From NCBI GenBank assembly GCA_964479045.1, contig CAYZJI010000018.1, forward strand, positions 1 through 34,874: a stretch of DNA of 34,874 bases, in the 5' to 3' direction. Of the stretch, positions 24,950 to 32,401 are shown piece after piece (position 1 is the stretch's first letter; each line of letters opens with the position of its first letter). A program made the position numbers and the translations under genes. Below the pieces are notes generated by a model, which ran no database searches, was not told where the DNA came from, and was given only the letters and a program-made list of their open reading frames with translations. This DNA comes from 2-02-FULL-47-50 sp964479045. Its GTDB lineage: Bacteria > Pseudomonadota > Gammaproteobacteria > Eutrophobiales > Eutrophobiaceae.

Positions 24950-25029
24950 TGATTGGTGACTGGTGGTCAATGATCGGCATTTTGGCAAACATGCTTTTTG
25001 TTAATTACTAATCACCAATTACCATGATA
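24950..25029. repeat. Heptad-repeat inverted element 1 (fabH-fabD gap)
   Basis: Right after the fabH stop come four degenerate 7-base units (24950-24977; e.g. TGATTGG, TGACTGG). After a 24-base centre, four units of the opposite sense follow (25002-25029; e.g. TAATCAC, CAATTAC). The arms pair through ATTGGTGA (24952-24959) and TCACCAAT (25012-25019), and with G-U pairs the RNA stem could reach about 20 pairs. The centre holds TGGCAAA and CTTTTTGTTA, both also found in element 2 at 32325-32400. It fills the gap up to fabD. Confidence 0.65.
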
Positions 25030-25036
25030 TAAGCTC

Positions 25037-25978
25037 ATGACCAAAAATAACCAACTTGCATTTATATTTCCCGGCCAAGGCTCGCAGTCAATCGGGATGT
25101 CTGCAGCACTGGCAGAAAAATTTCCGGTTGTGAAAGAAGCGTACGCCGAAGCGTCCTCTGTACTGGGCTATGATCTCTGGAAACTGGAGCAGGAAGGCCC
25201 GGAACCTGATTTGAACATGACCGCCCGGACCCAACCGGCATTACTGGCGGCCAGCTTTGCTGTCTGGCGTGTGTGGCAGGCATGTGGGGGTGCACAGCCC
25301 GCATTTATGGCCGGTCACAGTCTGGGTGAATACAGCGCACTGGTCTGTGCAGGCTCAATCGCATTCAAGGATGCCATAAGGCTGGTGGCGGATCGGGGGA
25401 CGTATATGCAGGAGGCTGTGCCACAGGGTACCGGGGGCATGGCGGCCATACTCGGTCTTGACGATGAACAGGTCATCGCGCTTTGCAAAGATGCCGCTCA
25501 AGGGCAATCCGTTGCAGCAGCGAATTTTAATACCCCCGGCCAGGTCGTGATTGCCGGGCACCGTGAGGCAGTAGAACGTGCACTGCAGCTGGCTGCAGCA
25601 ACAGGCGCAAAACGTTCAGTGCTCCTGCCGGTCAGTGTCCCGTCGCACTGTGAGTTAATGAAGCCTGCCGCAGACAGGCTGACGCAGCGAATCGCGGCGA
25701 TTAATGTGGTTCAACCCGTAGTCCCGGTCATCCATAATGTGGATGTCACAAGCCGAAGCGATGCAGGGGATATTCGTCAGGCACTGGTTGAGCAGTTGTA
25801 TCGCCCCGTACGCTGGGTTGAAATTATCGAATTTCTCACACAACAGGGTGTTACAACTGTTGTTGAATGTGGTCCGGGCAAGGTGTTATCCGGTCTGGTC
25901 AAACGCATTAACCGCGAACTGAATATTTATCCGGTGTTTGACCCCGTATCGCTGGACAAGGCCCTCACCAGTATCTGA
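25037..25978 (+). CDS. fabD: Malonyl-CoA:ACP transacylase FabD
   Basis: Transfers malonyl from CoA to ACP; 313 residues (E. coli 309). FIFPGQGSQSIGM opens the protein, the nucleophile is Ser95 in GHSLGEYSA, and VSVPSHCELM supplies the active-site His. The ATG at 25037 has no strong ribosome binding site and lies directly behind the heptad-repeat element. Confidence 0.97.
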   Translation: MTKNNQLAFIFPGQGSQSIGMSAALAEKFPVVKEAYAEASSVLGYDLWKLEQEGPEPDLNMTARTQPALLAASFAVWRVWQACGGAQPAFMAGHSLGEYSALVCAGSIAFKDAIRLVADRGTYMQEAVPQGTGGMAAILGLDDEQVIALCKDAAQGQSVAAANFNTPGQVVIAGHREAVERALQLAAATGAKRSVLLPVSVPSHCELMKPAADRLTQRIAAINVVQPVVPVIHNVDVTSRSDAGDIRQALVEQLYRPVRWVEIIEFLTQQGVTTVVECGPGKVLSGLVKRINRELNIYPVFDPVSLDKALTSI

Positions 25979-26002
25979 AAAATAAAGAGAGACACAACAT
26001 CA

Positions 26003-26746
26003 ATGAAACTTGAAGGGCAGACTGCACTAGTCACAGGCGCCAGCCGGGGCATAGGCAAGGCGATAGCCAGGTCCCTCGGGCAAGCAGGTGCATTTGTTAT
26101 TGGCACAGCCACCGGCAAACCCGGGATTGAATCCATAGAACAAATGCTTGCCGAAAATAAACTGAAGGGCGCAGCATACATTCTCGATGTTGCTGATCAG
26201 ACATCAGTGGATCATCTGGAAAAATCACTCAAGGCTGCCGGGCAAACCCCGACCATACTGGTCAACAATGCCGGGATTACCCGTGACAACCTGATGCTGC
26301 GCATGAAAGATGAAGAATGGGATCAGGTCATCAACACCAATCTGAACTCGATTTATCGTCTGACCAAACTCTGCCTGCGTGGGATGACCAAGGCGCGACA
26401 TGGCCGTATCATCAACATCACTTCAGTTGTGGCCAGCTCCGGCAATGCCGGGCAATGTAACTATGCTGCAGCCAAGGCCGGAGTCATCGGGTTCACCCGT
26501 TCACTCGCCCGTGAAGTCGGTTCGCGCGGGATTACGGTCAATGCAGTAGCACCGGGCTTTATCGAGACTGACATGACTCAGGGACTCTCAGAGCAGCAGC
26601 AACAGGCACTATTGGATCAAATCGCCCTCAACCGGTTTGGTGATGTGGATGAAGTCGCCAGTGTTGTCACATTCCTTGCTACAGATGGAGCTCGTTACAT
26701 CACTGGTGAAACGTTGCATGTCAATGGCGGGATGTACATGGGATAA
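26003..26746 (+). CDS. fabG: 3-oxoacyl-ACP reductase FabG
   Basis: NADPH-dependent short-chain dehydrogenase of 247 residues that reduces 3-oxoacyl-ACP in each elongation round. The cofactor motif is TGASRGIG (11-18) with NNAG at 88-91. The catalytic Ser141, Tyr154 and Lys158 are in place (ITSVVASSG, then NYAAAKAG). It lies 24 bases after fabD and 149 bases before acpP. Confidence 0.97.
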   Translation: MKLEGQTALVTGASRGIGKAIARSLGQAGAFVIGTATGKPGIESIEQMLAENKLKGAAYILDVADQTSVDHLEKSLKAAGQTPTILVNNAGITRDNLMLRMKDEEWDQVINTNLNSIYRLTKLCLRGMTKARHGRIINITSVVASSGNAGQCNYAAAKAGVIGFTRSLAREVGSRGITVNAVAPGFIETDMTQGLSEQQQQALLDQIALNRFGDVDEVASVVTFLATDGARYITGETLHVNGGMYMG

Positions 26747-26755
26747 AACTATTAT

Positions 26756-26798
26756 CAACTTTAGGTTATAATGACAACTTTATGTTTTTAGTGATAAT
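26756..26798 (+). promoter_or_regulatory. Probable acpP promoter with direct repeats
   Basis: In the AT-rich fabG-acpP gap, ATGACA (26771-26776), a 16-base spacer and GATAAT (26793-26798) each match the sigma-70 boxes at five of six positions. Initiation near 26805 gives a leader of about 90 bases. CAACTTTA is present twice (26756-26763 and 26775-26782), 19 bases apart, the second copy overlapping the -35. TATAAT at 26767-26772 is a second possible -10. A dedicated acpP promoter agrees with the very high demand for ACP. Confidence 0.55.
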
Positions 26799-26895
26799 AA
26801 AAACTTGAGATAACTTCTAAGTTGCAAGAAATACCTATTTCACTAAACTTACACACGCATTCGGTCACGGACCGCACTGGGAGGATATTTCCATC

Positions 26896-27132
26896 ATGAG
26901 TAGTGTTGAAGAACGCGTTAAAAAAATAGTCGTAGAACAATTAGGCGTTAAGGAAGAGGAAGTCACGAATGAAGCGTCTTTTGTCGATGACCTGGGGGCG
27001 GACTCGCTGGACACCGTGGAACTGGTGATGGCTCTGGAAGAGGAATTCAAGACGGAAATTCCGGATGAAGAAGCCGAAAAAATTACTACCGTACAACAGG
27101 CAATTGACTACGTCTCTGCCAATATGGAGTAA
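26896..27132 (+). CDS. acpP: Acyl carrier protein
   Basis: Carrier of 78 residues for growing acyl chains. Ser37 in GADSLDTVELVMALEEEF takes the phosphopantetheine added by AcpS. The protein is acidic, as expected. GGGAGGAT at 26879-26886 is a very strong ribosome binding site. A small stem (CGGTC/GACCG, 26862-26874) lies just upstream. Own promoter, strong ribosome binding site and a terminator behind the gene set it apart for high expression. Confidence 0.98.
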   Translation: MSSVEERVKKIVVEQLGVKEEEVTNEASFVDDLGADSLDTVELVMALEEEFKTEIPDEEAEKITTVQQAIDYVSANME

Positions 27133-27154
27133 CGTATTTACTGCATCATTCACG

Positions 27155-27190
27155 AGGCCGCGTATCATCACGCGGCCTTTTCATTTTACA
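27155..27190 (+). terminator. Intrinsic terminator/attenuator after acpP
   Basis: AGGCCGCG (27155-27162) pairs with CGCGGCCT (27171-27178) around an 8-base loop, and TTTTCATTTT follows. This is a good rho-independent terminator 22 bases after the acpP stop. It would yield an abundant acpP-only message, with partial read-through to fabF. Confidence 0.8.
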
Positions 27191-27214
27191 GGCTGATAAA
27201 ACGGTAACTACACC

Positions 27215-28456
27215 TTGAGCAAACGTCGTGTTGTGATCACCGGTCTGGGCATGGTAACGCCGCTGGGCAATACCGTAGCCAGCACCTGGGACAATATCGT
27301 GAAGGGTAAAAGCGGTATCGCCCCCATTACCCATTTTGATACGTCGGCATTTTCCGTGCGTTTTGGCGGTTCCATCCGTGATTTTGATATCACGCAGTAT
27401 ATTTCATCCAAGGACGTCAAAAAGATGGATCCGTTTATACATTACGGCATGGCTGCCGGTTCACAGGCGATAGAGGATTCAGGTCTGGAAATTAATGAAC
27501 AAAATGCCGGGCGTATCGGCGTTGCCATCGGGTCCGGTATCGGTGGATTGCCCGGAATAGAGAAGGGCACACAGGCCTGGCTTGAGGGCGGGCCACGCAA
27601 AATTTCGCCTTTTTATGTTCCCAGTAACATTATCAATATGATTTCCGGGAATCTCTCCATCAAATATGGCCTGAAAGGCCCGAACTTCGCCATCGTCACA
27701 GCCTGTACCACCGGCACACATAATATAGGGGATGCGGCTCGCTTGATTGAATATGGTGATGCCGATGTGATGGTCGCTGGTGGCGCAGAAATGGCCACTT
27801 CGCCAACTGGTCTTGGTGGTTTTGCTGCTGCACGCGCGTTGTCGACCCGCAATGATGCACCAGAGGCCGCCAGCCGGCCCTGGGACAAGGATCGTGACGG
27901 CTTTGTATTGAGTGACGGTGCCGGCGTGATGGTACTGGAAGAATATGAGTACGCGAAACAGCGCGGCGCCAGGATTTATGCTGAATTGATAGGTTATGGT
28001 ATGAGCGGGGATGCCTATCACATGACCGCCCCATCGGAAAATGGTGATGGCGCTGCCCGTTGTATGGAAAATGCACTGCGTAATGCCGGTCTTGCCCTGG
28101 AGCAGGTTGATTATATCAATGCTCACGGGACTTCTACCCCGGCAGGCGACATCGCTGAAACCATGGCAGTGAAACGGGTATTCAAGGATCATGCCCGCAA
28201 GCTTGCCATCAGTTCCACCAAATCCATGATTGGTCATCTCCTAGGCGCTGCCGGTGGGGTGGAAGCGGTGCTCTCGGTGTTATCGATCCGGAATCAGGTG
28301 GCGCCACCCACGATTAACCTGGACAATCCTGATCCGGAATGCGACCTGGATTATGTCCCGCACACTGCCCGTCAGATGAAAATGGATATCGCGCTTTCCA
28401 ATTCATTTGGCTTCGGCGGTACCAACGGCACCCTGATTTTCAGCCGGCTCAAATAA
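27215..28456 (+). CDS. fabF: 3-oxoacyl-ACP synthase II (FabF)
   Basis: Elongation condensing enzyme of 413 residues, as in E. coli. SKRRVVITGLGMVTPLGNTV starts right at TTG 27215; an in-frame stop at 27197-27199 rules out an upstream start. Active site: Cys164 (VTACTTGTHNIGDA), the His of INAHGTSTPAGD and the His of STKSMIGHLLGAAGG. The ribosome binding site is weak. It lies behind the acpP terminator with no clear promoter of its own. Confidence 0.97.
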   Translation: MSKRRVVITGLGMVTPLGNTVASTWDNIVKGKSGIAPITHFDTSAFSVRFGGSIRDFDITQYISSKDVKKMDPFIHYGMAAGSQAIEDSGLEINEQNAGRIGVAIGSGIGGLPGIEKGTQAWLEGGPRKISPFYVPSNIINMISGNLSIKYGLKGPNFAIVTACTTGTHNIGDAARLIEYGDADVMVAGGAEMATSPTGLGGFAAARALSTRNDAPEAASRPWDKDRDGFVLSDGAGVMVLEEYEYAKQRGARIYAELIGYGMSGDAYHMTAPSENGDGAARCMENALRNAGLALEQVDYINAHGTSTPAGDIAETMAVKRVFKDHARKLAISSTKSMIGHLLGAAGGVEAVLSVLSIRNQVAPPTINLDNPDPECDLDYVPHTARQMKMDIALSNSFGFGGTNGTLIFSRLK

Positions 28457-28473
28457 CGGCATGAAATGTCCAG

Positions 28474-28498
28474 CCTGCTCAATATCGGATTAGGCAGG
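28474..28498 (+). promoter_or_regulatory. Hairpin covering the pabC ribosome binding site
   Basis: CCTGC (28474-28478) can pair with GCAGG (28494-28498), whose AGG is part of the AGGAC ribosome binding site 8 bases before the pabC ATG. An alternative pairing TGTCC (28467-28471) with GGACA (28497-28501) hides the same site. The structure could lower pabC translation; this is inferred from sequence only. Confidence 0.3.
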
Positions 28499-28505
28499 AC
28501 AGAAC

Positions 28506-29327
28506 ATGTTTTTGATTAATGGATGCACCACTGACCTGTTACCGGTACAGGATCGCGGTCTTCAGTATGGCGATGGAGTTTTTGAAACCATCGCGTTGTA
28601 CGAGGGCCAACCCCTCTGCTGGGAAGCACATTACGCCCGCCTGAGCACAGGCTGTCAAAGACTTGGAATTTCCTGTCCGGAAGCAACGTTGCTGTTTGCT
28701 GAAGCCGTAATGCTGATCAAGAACGATCAGCGCGCCGTTCTCAAAATCATTATTACGCGCGGCTGTGGTGGACGCGGTTACAAACCACCGGCTGAACACA
28801 CGCCTACCCGCATACTGGCCCTGTATCCATGGCCAGACTATTCCGCAGATAATCCGGAACAGGGGATCAGGGTACGTTATTGTCAGACCCGTCTGGGAGA
28901 TAATTCATCACTGGCCGGCATCAAGCATCTGAATCGTCTTGAGCAGGTGCTGGCCCGTGCGGAATGGGATGATCCCCATATCGCGGAAGGCCTCATGTGT
29001 GACAGACAGGGAAATATTATTGAGGGCACCATGAGCAACCTGTTTGTCATTGTCGGCAATACCTTGATCACACCGGACGTGAATGACTGTGGAATTGCGG
29101 GCGTGATTCGCGGCTGCATACTTGATCTGGCACCATCACTGGGTATGCACATCCGGATCAGCCCGATCTCCCGATCAATATTATCTGCTGTTGATGAAGT
29201 TTTCATGTGCAACAGTATCATCGGAGTCTGGCCGGTCATTGAAATCGAGGGTAAAAAGCAAGGCACTGGTGAATGGACACGAAAAATCCGGTCCACACTG
29301 TTTTCGCGGGCAGCGATTGTTCCATGA
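28506..29327 (+). CDS. pabC: Aminodeoxychorismate lyase PabC
   Basis: PLP enzyme of fold type IV, 273 residues, that releases p-aminobenzoate and pyruvate from 4-amino-4-deoxychorismate for folate synthesis. MFLINGC, DRGLQYGDGVFETI, ITRGCGGRGY and the PLP lysine Lys140 in LAGIKHLNRLEQVLARAEW match E. coli PabC. Branched-chain aminotransferases share the fold, but this N-terminus and the fabF-pabC-mltG context settle the call. Its stop overlaps mltG by 4 bases. Confidence 0.95.
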   Translation: MFLINGCTTDLLPVQDRGLQYGDGVFETIALYEGQPLCWEAHYARLSTGCQRLGISCPEATLLFAEAVMLIKNDQRAVLKIIITRGCGGRGYKPPAEHTPTRILALYPWPDYSADNPEQGIRVRYCQTRLGDNSSLAGIKHLNRLEQVLARAEWDDPHIAEGLMCDRQGNIIEGTMSNLFVIVGNTLITPDVNDCGIAGVIRGCILDLAPSLGMHIRISPISRSILSAVDEVFMCNSIIGVWPVIEIEGKKQGTGEWTRKIRSTLFSRAAIVP

Positions 29328-30340
29328 AACAGTCGTTGTTGATTGTTTCGTTACTTCTGTGTGTCATCACGGGTCTTGCAGGAAGCTGGTTCTGGTATGA
29401 CATGCGCACACAACTCAACAGACCTCTCTCACTGCAAACAGAAACGGAATTCATTATCGAGCCCGGGATGAGCTTCAATGAGGTAAGTGAGCAACTCAAA
29501 ACAGCCGACCTGATGTCACAGCCGCATTATTTGCTTATTGAAGCGCGCCGCCTCGGCAAGGCCACCCGGATCAAGGCCGGGGAATACAGCATCAGTCCCG
29601 GCACCACGCCTTTGCAATTACTGGATCAATTTGTCGCAGGCAAAGTCAGACAATATGAACTTGCCCTGATAGAAGGCTGGAGCTACGCACAGGTGATACA
29701 GACTGTGCATAATCATCCGGCCCTGCAGAAGACACTGGAGTCCACTGATGGCAAAACAGTCATGGCCAAACTGCAAAAACCGGAAATTTCCCCGGAAGGT
29801 CAGTTTTTTCCAGACACCTATCATTTTCCACGCGGCACGACGGACATACAGTTTTTGCAGCGTGCCCACGATAAAATGCAATCCGTGTTAGCAGATAAGT
29901 GGGCACAACGTGCTGAAGGTCTGCCGTACCAGTCTCCTTATGAAGCGTTGATCATGGCATCATTAATTGAAAAAGAGACCGGGGTGGCGGAAGAACGTCC
30001 TGAAATTGCTGGAGTATTTGTAAGGCGCCTGCAGAGCAATATGAAGCTGCAGACTGATCCAACGGTGATCTATGCTATGGGCGAGGATTATGATGGCAAT
30101 ATCCGGCGTGCGGATTTGAGCCTGGATTCACCCTATAACACGTATGTCTATGCCGGTTTGCCACCAACACCGATTGCGCTGGCCGGACATGCCGCCCTTG
30201 ATGCTGCTTTACATCCTGCGGAAGGAAAGACTTTGTACTTTGTGGCGCGGGGAGATGGTTCACATCACTTTTCAGAAACATTGGAAGAGCACAACAGTGC
30301 CGTTGCAAAATATCAACTGAATCAGGGCAATGATAAATGA
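29324..30340 (+). CDS. mltG: Endolytic murein transglycosylase MltG
   Basis: Inner-membrane lytic transglycosylase that cuts new glycan strands and so sets their length; 338 residues (E. coli 340). One N-terminal membrane segment lies at about 4-25, followed by a LysM-like region (FIIEPGMSFNEVSEQL) and the YceG catalytic domain. The catalytic Glu is Glu216 in IMASLIEKETGV. EGQFFPDTYHFPRGT and LQTDPTVIYAMG are further signatures. The ATG at 29324 overlaps the pabC stop (ATGA); the frame extends upstream, but this start gives the proper membrane anchor. Confidence 0.95.
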   Translation: MKQSLLIVSLLLCVITGLAGSWFWYDMRTQLNRPLSLQTETEFIIEPGMSFNEVSEQLKTADLMSQPHYLLIEARRLGKATRIKAGEYSISPGTTPLQLLDQFVAGKVRQYELALIEGWSYAQVIQTVHNHPALQKTLESTDGKTVMAKLQKPEISPEGQFFPDTYHFPRGTTDIQFLQRAHDKMQSVLADKWAQRAEGLPYQSPYEALIMASLIEKETGVAEERPEIAGVFVRRLQSNMKLQTDPTVIYAMGEDYDGNIRRADLSLDSPYNTYVYAGLPPTPIALAGHAALDAALHPAEGKTLYFVARGDGSHHFSETLEEHNSAVAKYQLNQGNDK

Positions 30341-30963
30341 CCGCGGGTAAATTCATCACGCTGGAAGGCATAGAGGGCGCAGGCAAGAGCACTGCTGTCA
30401 ATCGTGTTGCCGACTTGATCACACGGACCGGCAGGGATGTATTGGTCACCCGCGAACCTGGCGGCACTGATCTGGGAGAACAAATCCGTCATATATTGCT
30501 GATGCAGAAAACCCTGAACATATCTGCACCGGCGGAACTGCTGCTGATGTTCGCTGCACGCGCCCAGCATCTCGTGCAAGTGATACGTCCGGCATTGAAT
30601 GCCGGTAAAATTGTCATCTGTGACCGGTTCACGGATTCCACCCGCGCCTATCAGGGCGGCGGCAGAGGTCTGTCAATGGAATTGATTGAACAACTTGCCG
30701 GTATTGTGCATCCGGATCTGCAACCGGATCTGACACTGTTGCTGGATGTGCCGGCAGAAACCGGATTACGGCGGGCACGGCAACTGGCAGAAGCCGATCG
30801 TTTTGAATCCGAAGCAATTACTTTCTTTGAATCCGCACGCAAAATCTATCTGCAAATTGCCGCACATGAACCACATCGGGTAAAAGTAATTGATGCCAGC
30901 CAGACTATTGAAAAAGTCCTTGAACAAATCAGTAATTGTCTCAGGCAGGCACATCTATGTTGA
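30337..30963 (+). CDS. tmk: Thymidylate kinase
   Basis: Phosphorylates dTMP to dTDP; 208 residues (E. coli 213). The P-loop is EGIEGAGKST (10-19). The dTMP site has TREPGGTDLGEQIR, then CDRFTDSTRAYQGGGRG. The start overlaps the mltG stop by 4 bases and the end overlaps holB by 7. Confidence 0.97.
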   Translation: MTAGKFITLEGIEGAGKSTAVNRVADLITRTGRDVLVTREPGGTDLGEQIRHILLMQKTLNISAPAELLLMFAARAQHLVQVIRPALNAGKIVICDRFTDSTRAYQGGGRGLSMELIEQLAGIVHPDLQPDLTLLLDVPAETGLRRARQLAEADRFESEAITFFESARKIYLQIAAHEPHRVKVIDASQTIEKVLEQISNCLRQAHLC

Positions 30964-31958
30964 AGCCATTACCATGGCATGAACCACAGTGGCAACAGTA
31001 TCTGATGGCACGCCAACAACAACGTCTGGCCCATGGTTTGTTGCTCGTCGGGCCGGAGGGGACAGGACTCGAAGAATTTGCCCGAACACTCAGCGCCAGC
31101 CTGTTATGTTTCTCGCCACAACAGGATTTTCTGCCTTGTGGTTCATGCAAGAGTTGTGAGTTAGTGGAGGCCGGAAGTCATACCGATTTGTTCATTGCCG
31201 CACCTGAAGAATCCGGAAAACAGATAAAAGTGGAGACGGTGCGTGAATTGATTGAATTCATACAACTGAAGAGCCAATTTGAACATTACAAGGTTGTCAT
31301 CATCAATCCGGCTGAACAGATGAACCGATCGTCTGCCAATGGCTTGCTGAAAACGCTCGAAGAACCACCACCACAATCATTATTGATATTGATCAGCCAA
31401 CGCCCGGATCTTTTACCCGTGACAATACGCAGCCGTTGCCAGCAAATGCGGTTCAACCCGGTCTATGACCACTTGGCAGTTACCTGGATTGCGGACCGCA
31501 TTGCTGACAGATCACAGGACCCGCGGACGTTATTACAAATGGCGGGCGGTGCACCGCTCGCCGCCCTGGGTTTGGTCGAAAACGGTCTGCCGCAACACTA
31601 CACTGAACTGGTAAACGATCTGGAAACCCTGTATGCACACAAAGGTGATCCGGTTAACATCGCCGAAAAATGGAGCAAGGAAGGAGCAGGGCAGACCTTA
31701 TATTGTCTTTTGCAGATCTTTGGTGAAATGACCCGGATTTGTTCAGCCGCAGCACCTTCGGGACGTTATATGTCAGAAACCCTGAAGTGTCTGCAACGAT
31801 TGACAAACCGGTTGGATTTGTACAGATTAACACAGTGTTATGACCTGTTACTCAGAAATTACGGTCTCAGTACCGGTCAGACCGCTTTCGATTCAAGAGG
31901 ACTGCTGGAGGATTTCACCATTTACTGGCAGTCGATCTCAGCCCGGACTGGAGGATAA
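30957..31958 (+). CDS. holB: DNA polymerase III delta' subunit
   Basis: Clamp-loader subunit of 333 residues (E. coli 334). The AAA+ fold has a degenerate Walker A (GPEGTGLEE, no Lys), as expected for delta', which does not hydrolyse ATP. Zinc ligands are Cys51, Cys61, Cys64 and Cys67 (PCGSCKSCEL). SANGLLKTLEEPPPQSLLIL and TIRSRCQQMRF follow. The ATG at 30957 lies inside the end of tmk; the frame continues upstream, but homologues begin at the LPWHEPQW segment. Confidence 0.95.
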   Translation: MLKPLPWHEPQWQQYLMARQQQRLAHGLLLVGPEGTGLEEFARTLSASLLCFSPQQDFLPCGSCKSCELVEAGSHTDLFIAAPEESGKQIKVETVRELIEFIQLKSQFEHYKVVIINPAEQMNRSSANGLLKTLEEPPPQSLLILISQRPDLLPVTIRSRCQQMRFNPVYDHLAVTWIADRIADRSQDPRTLLQMAGGAPLAALGLVENGLPQHYTELVNDLETLYAHKGDPVNIAEKWSKEGAGQTLYCLLQIFGEMTRICSAAAPSGRYMSETLKCLQRLTNRLDLYRLTQCYDLLLRNYGLSTGQTAFDSRGLLEDFTIYWQSISARTGG

Positions 31959-31963
31959 TTAAC

Positions 31964-32323
31964 GTGAGTGTACCTGGTGGCCGCGATCCAAGACAGGGCA
32001 TCCTGTCATTGACCATCCGCGACAAGAGCGCGCTCTATGCGTCCTATATGCCGTTTATCAAAAACGGCGGCCTGTTTATTCCCACAGCCAAAGCCTACAA
32101 CATCGGTGATGAAGTTTTCATGTTGCTGTCCCTGATGGACAACAAGGAAAAACTGCCCGTGGCGGGACGCGTGGTCTGGATTACACCGGTCGGTTCACAA
32201 GGCAATAAAACCGCCGGTATTGGCGTACAATTCAGCGAACTGGATAAAGGCGCTACCCGTAACAAGATCGAAACCCAACTGGCAGGCGCACTCTCGTCTG
32301 ATCGCGCAACGCATACCATGTAA
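31964..32323 (+). CDS. pilZ: Type IV pilus biogenesis protein PilZ
   Basis: Single-domain PilZ protein of 119 residues (P. aeruginosa PilZ 118), needed for type IV pilus assembly, where it works with PilB and FimX. ILSLTIRDKSALYASYMPFI and KNGGLFIPT open it, and AGRVVWITP and GIGVQF follow. It lacks the RxxxR and (D/N)xSxxG motifs for cyclic di-GMP, as does the founding PilZ. The start is GTG at 31964, with GGAGGA at 31950-31955. Its place between holB and tatD matches Pseudomonas and suggests that the organism makes type IV pili. Confidence 0.95.
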   Translation: MSVPGGRDPRQGILSLTIRDKSALYASYMPFIKNGGLFIPTAKAYNIGDEVFMLLSLMDNKEKLPVAGRVVWITPVGSQGNKTAGIGVQFSELDKGATRNKIETQLAGALSSDRATHTM

Positions 32324-32324
32324 G

Positions 32325-32400
32325 TGATGAGTAACGAGTAATGAGTGGCAAATCCCACAAAACTCATTACTCATAAGTCTTCCCTCATTACTTTTTGTTA
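32325..32400. repeat. Heptad-repeat inverted element 2 (pilZ-tatD gap)
   Basis: One base after the pilZ stop begin degenerate 7-base units (32325-32345; e.g. TGATGAG, TAATGAG). TGGCAAA follows (32346-32352), then units of opposite sense (32363-32390; e.g. CTCATTA, CTCATAA) and CTTTTTGTTA (32391-32400). GAGTAATGAGT (32336-32346) and ACTCATTACTC (32362-32372) form a perfect 11-bp stem with a 15-base loop. The layout matches element 1 at 24950-25029, although the unit sequences differ. The element ends one base before the tatD ATG. Confidence 0.7.
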
Positions 32401-32401
32401 C

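Noticed and set aside
27479..28237. 252-codon open frame antisense to fabF
   Set aside because: It lies wholly inside fabF and shows no domain, signal peptide or start signal.
31051..31083. Loss of Walker A lysine in HolB as a possible defect
   Set aside because: Delta' subunits normally lack a working ATP site, so this is expected for the family.
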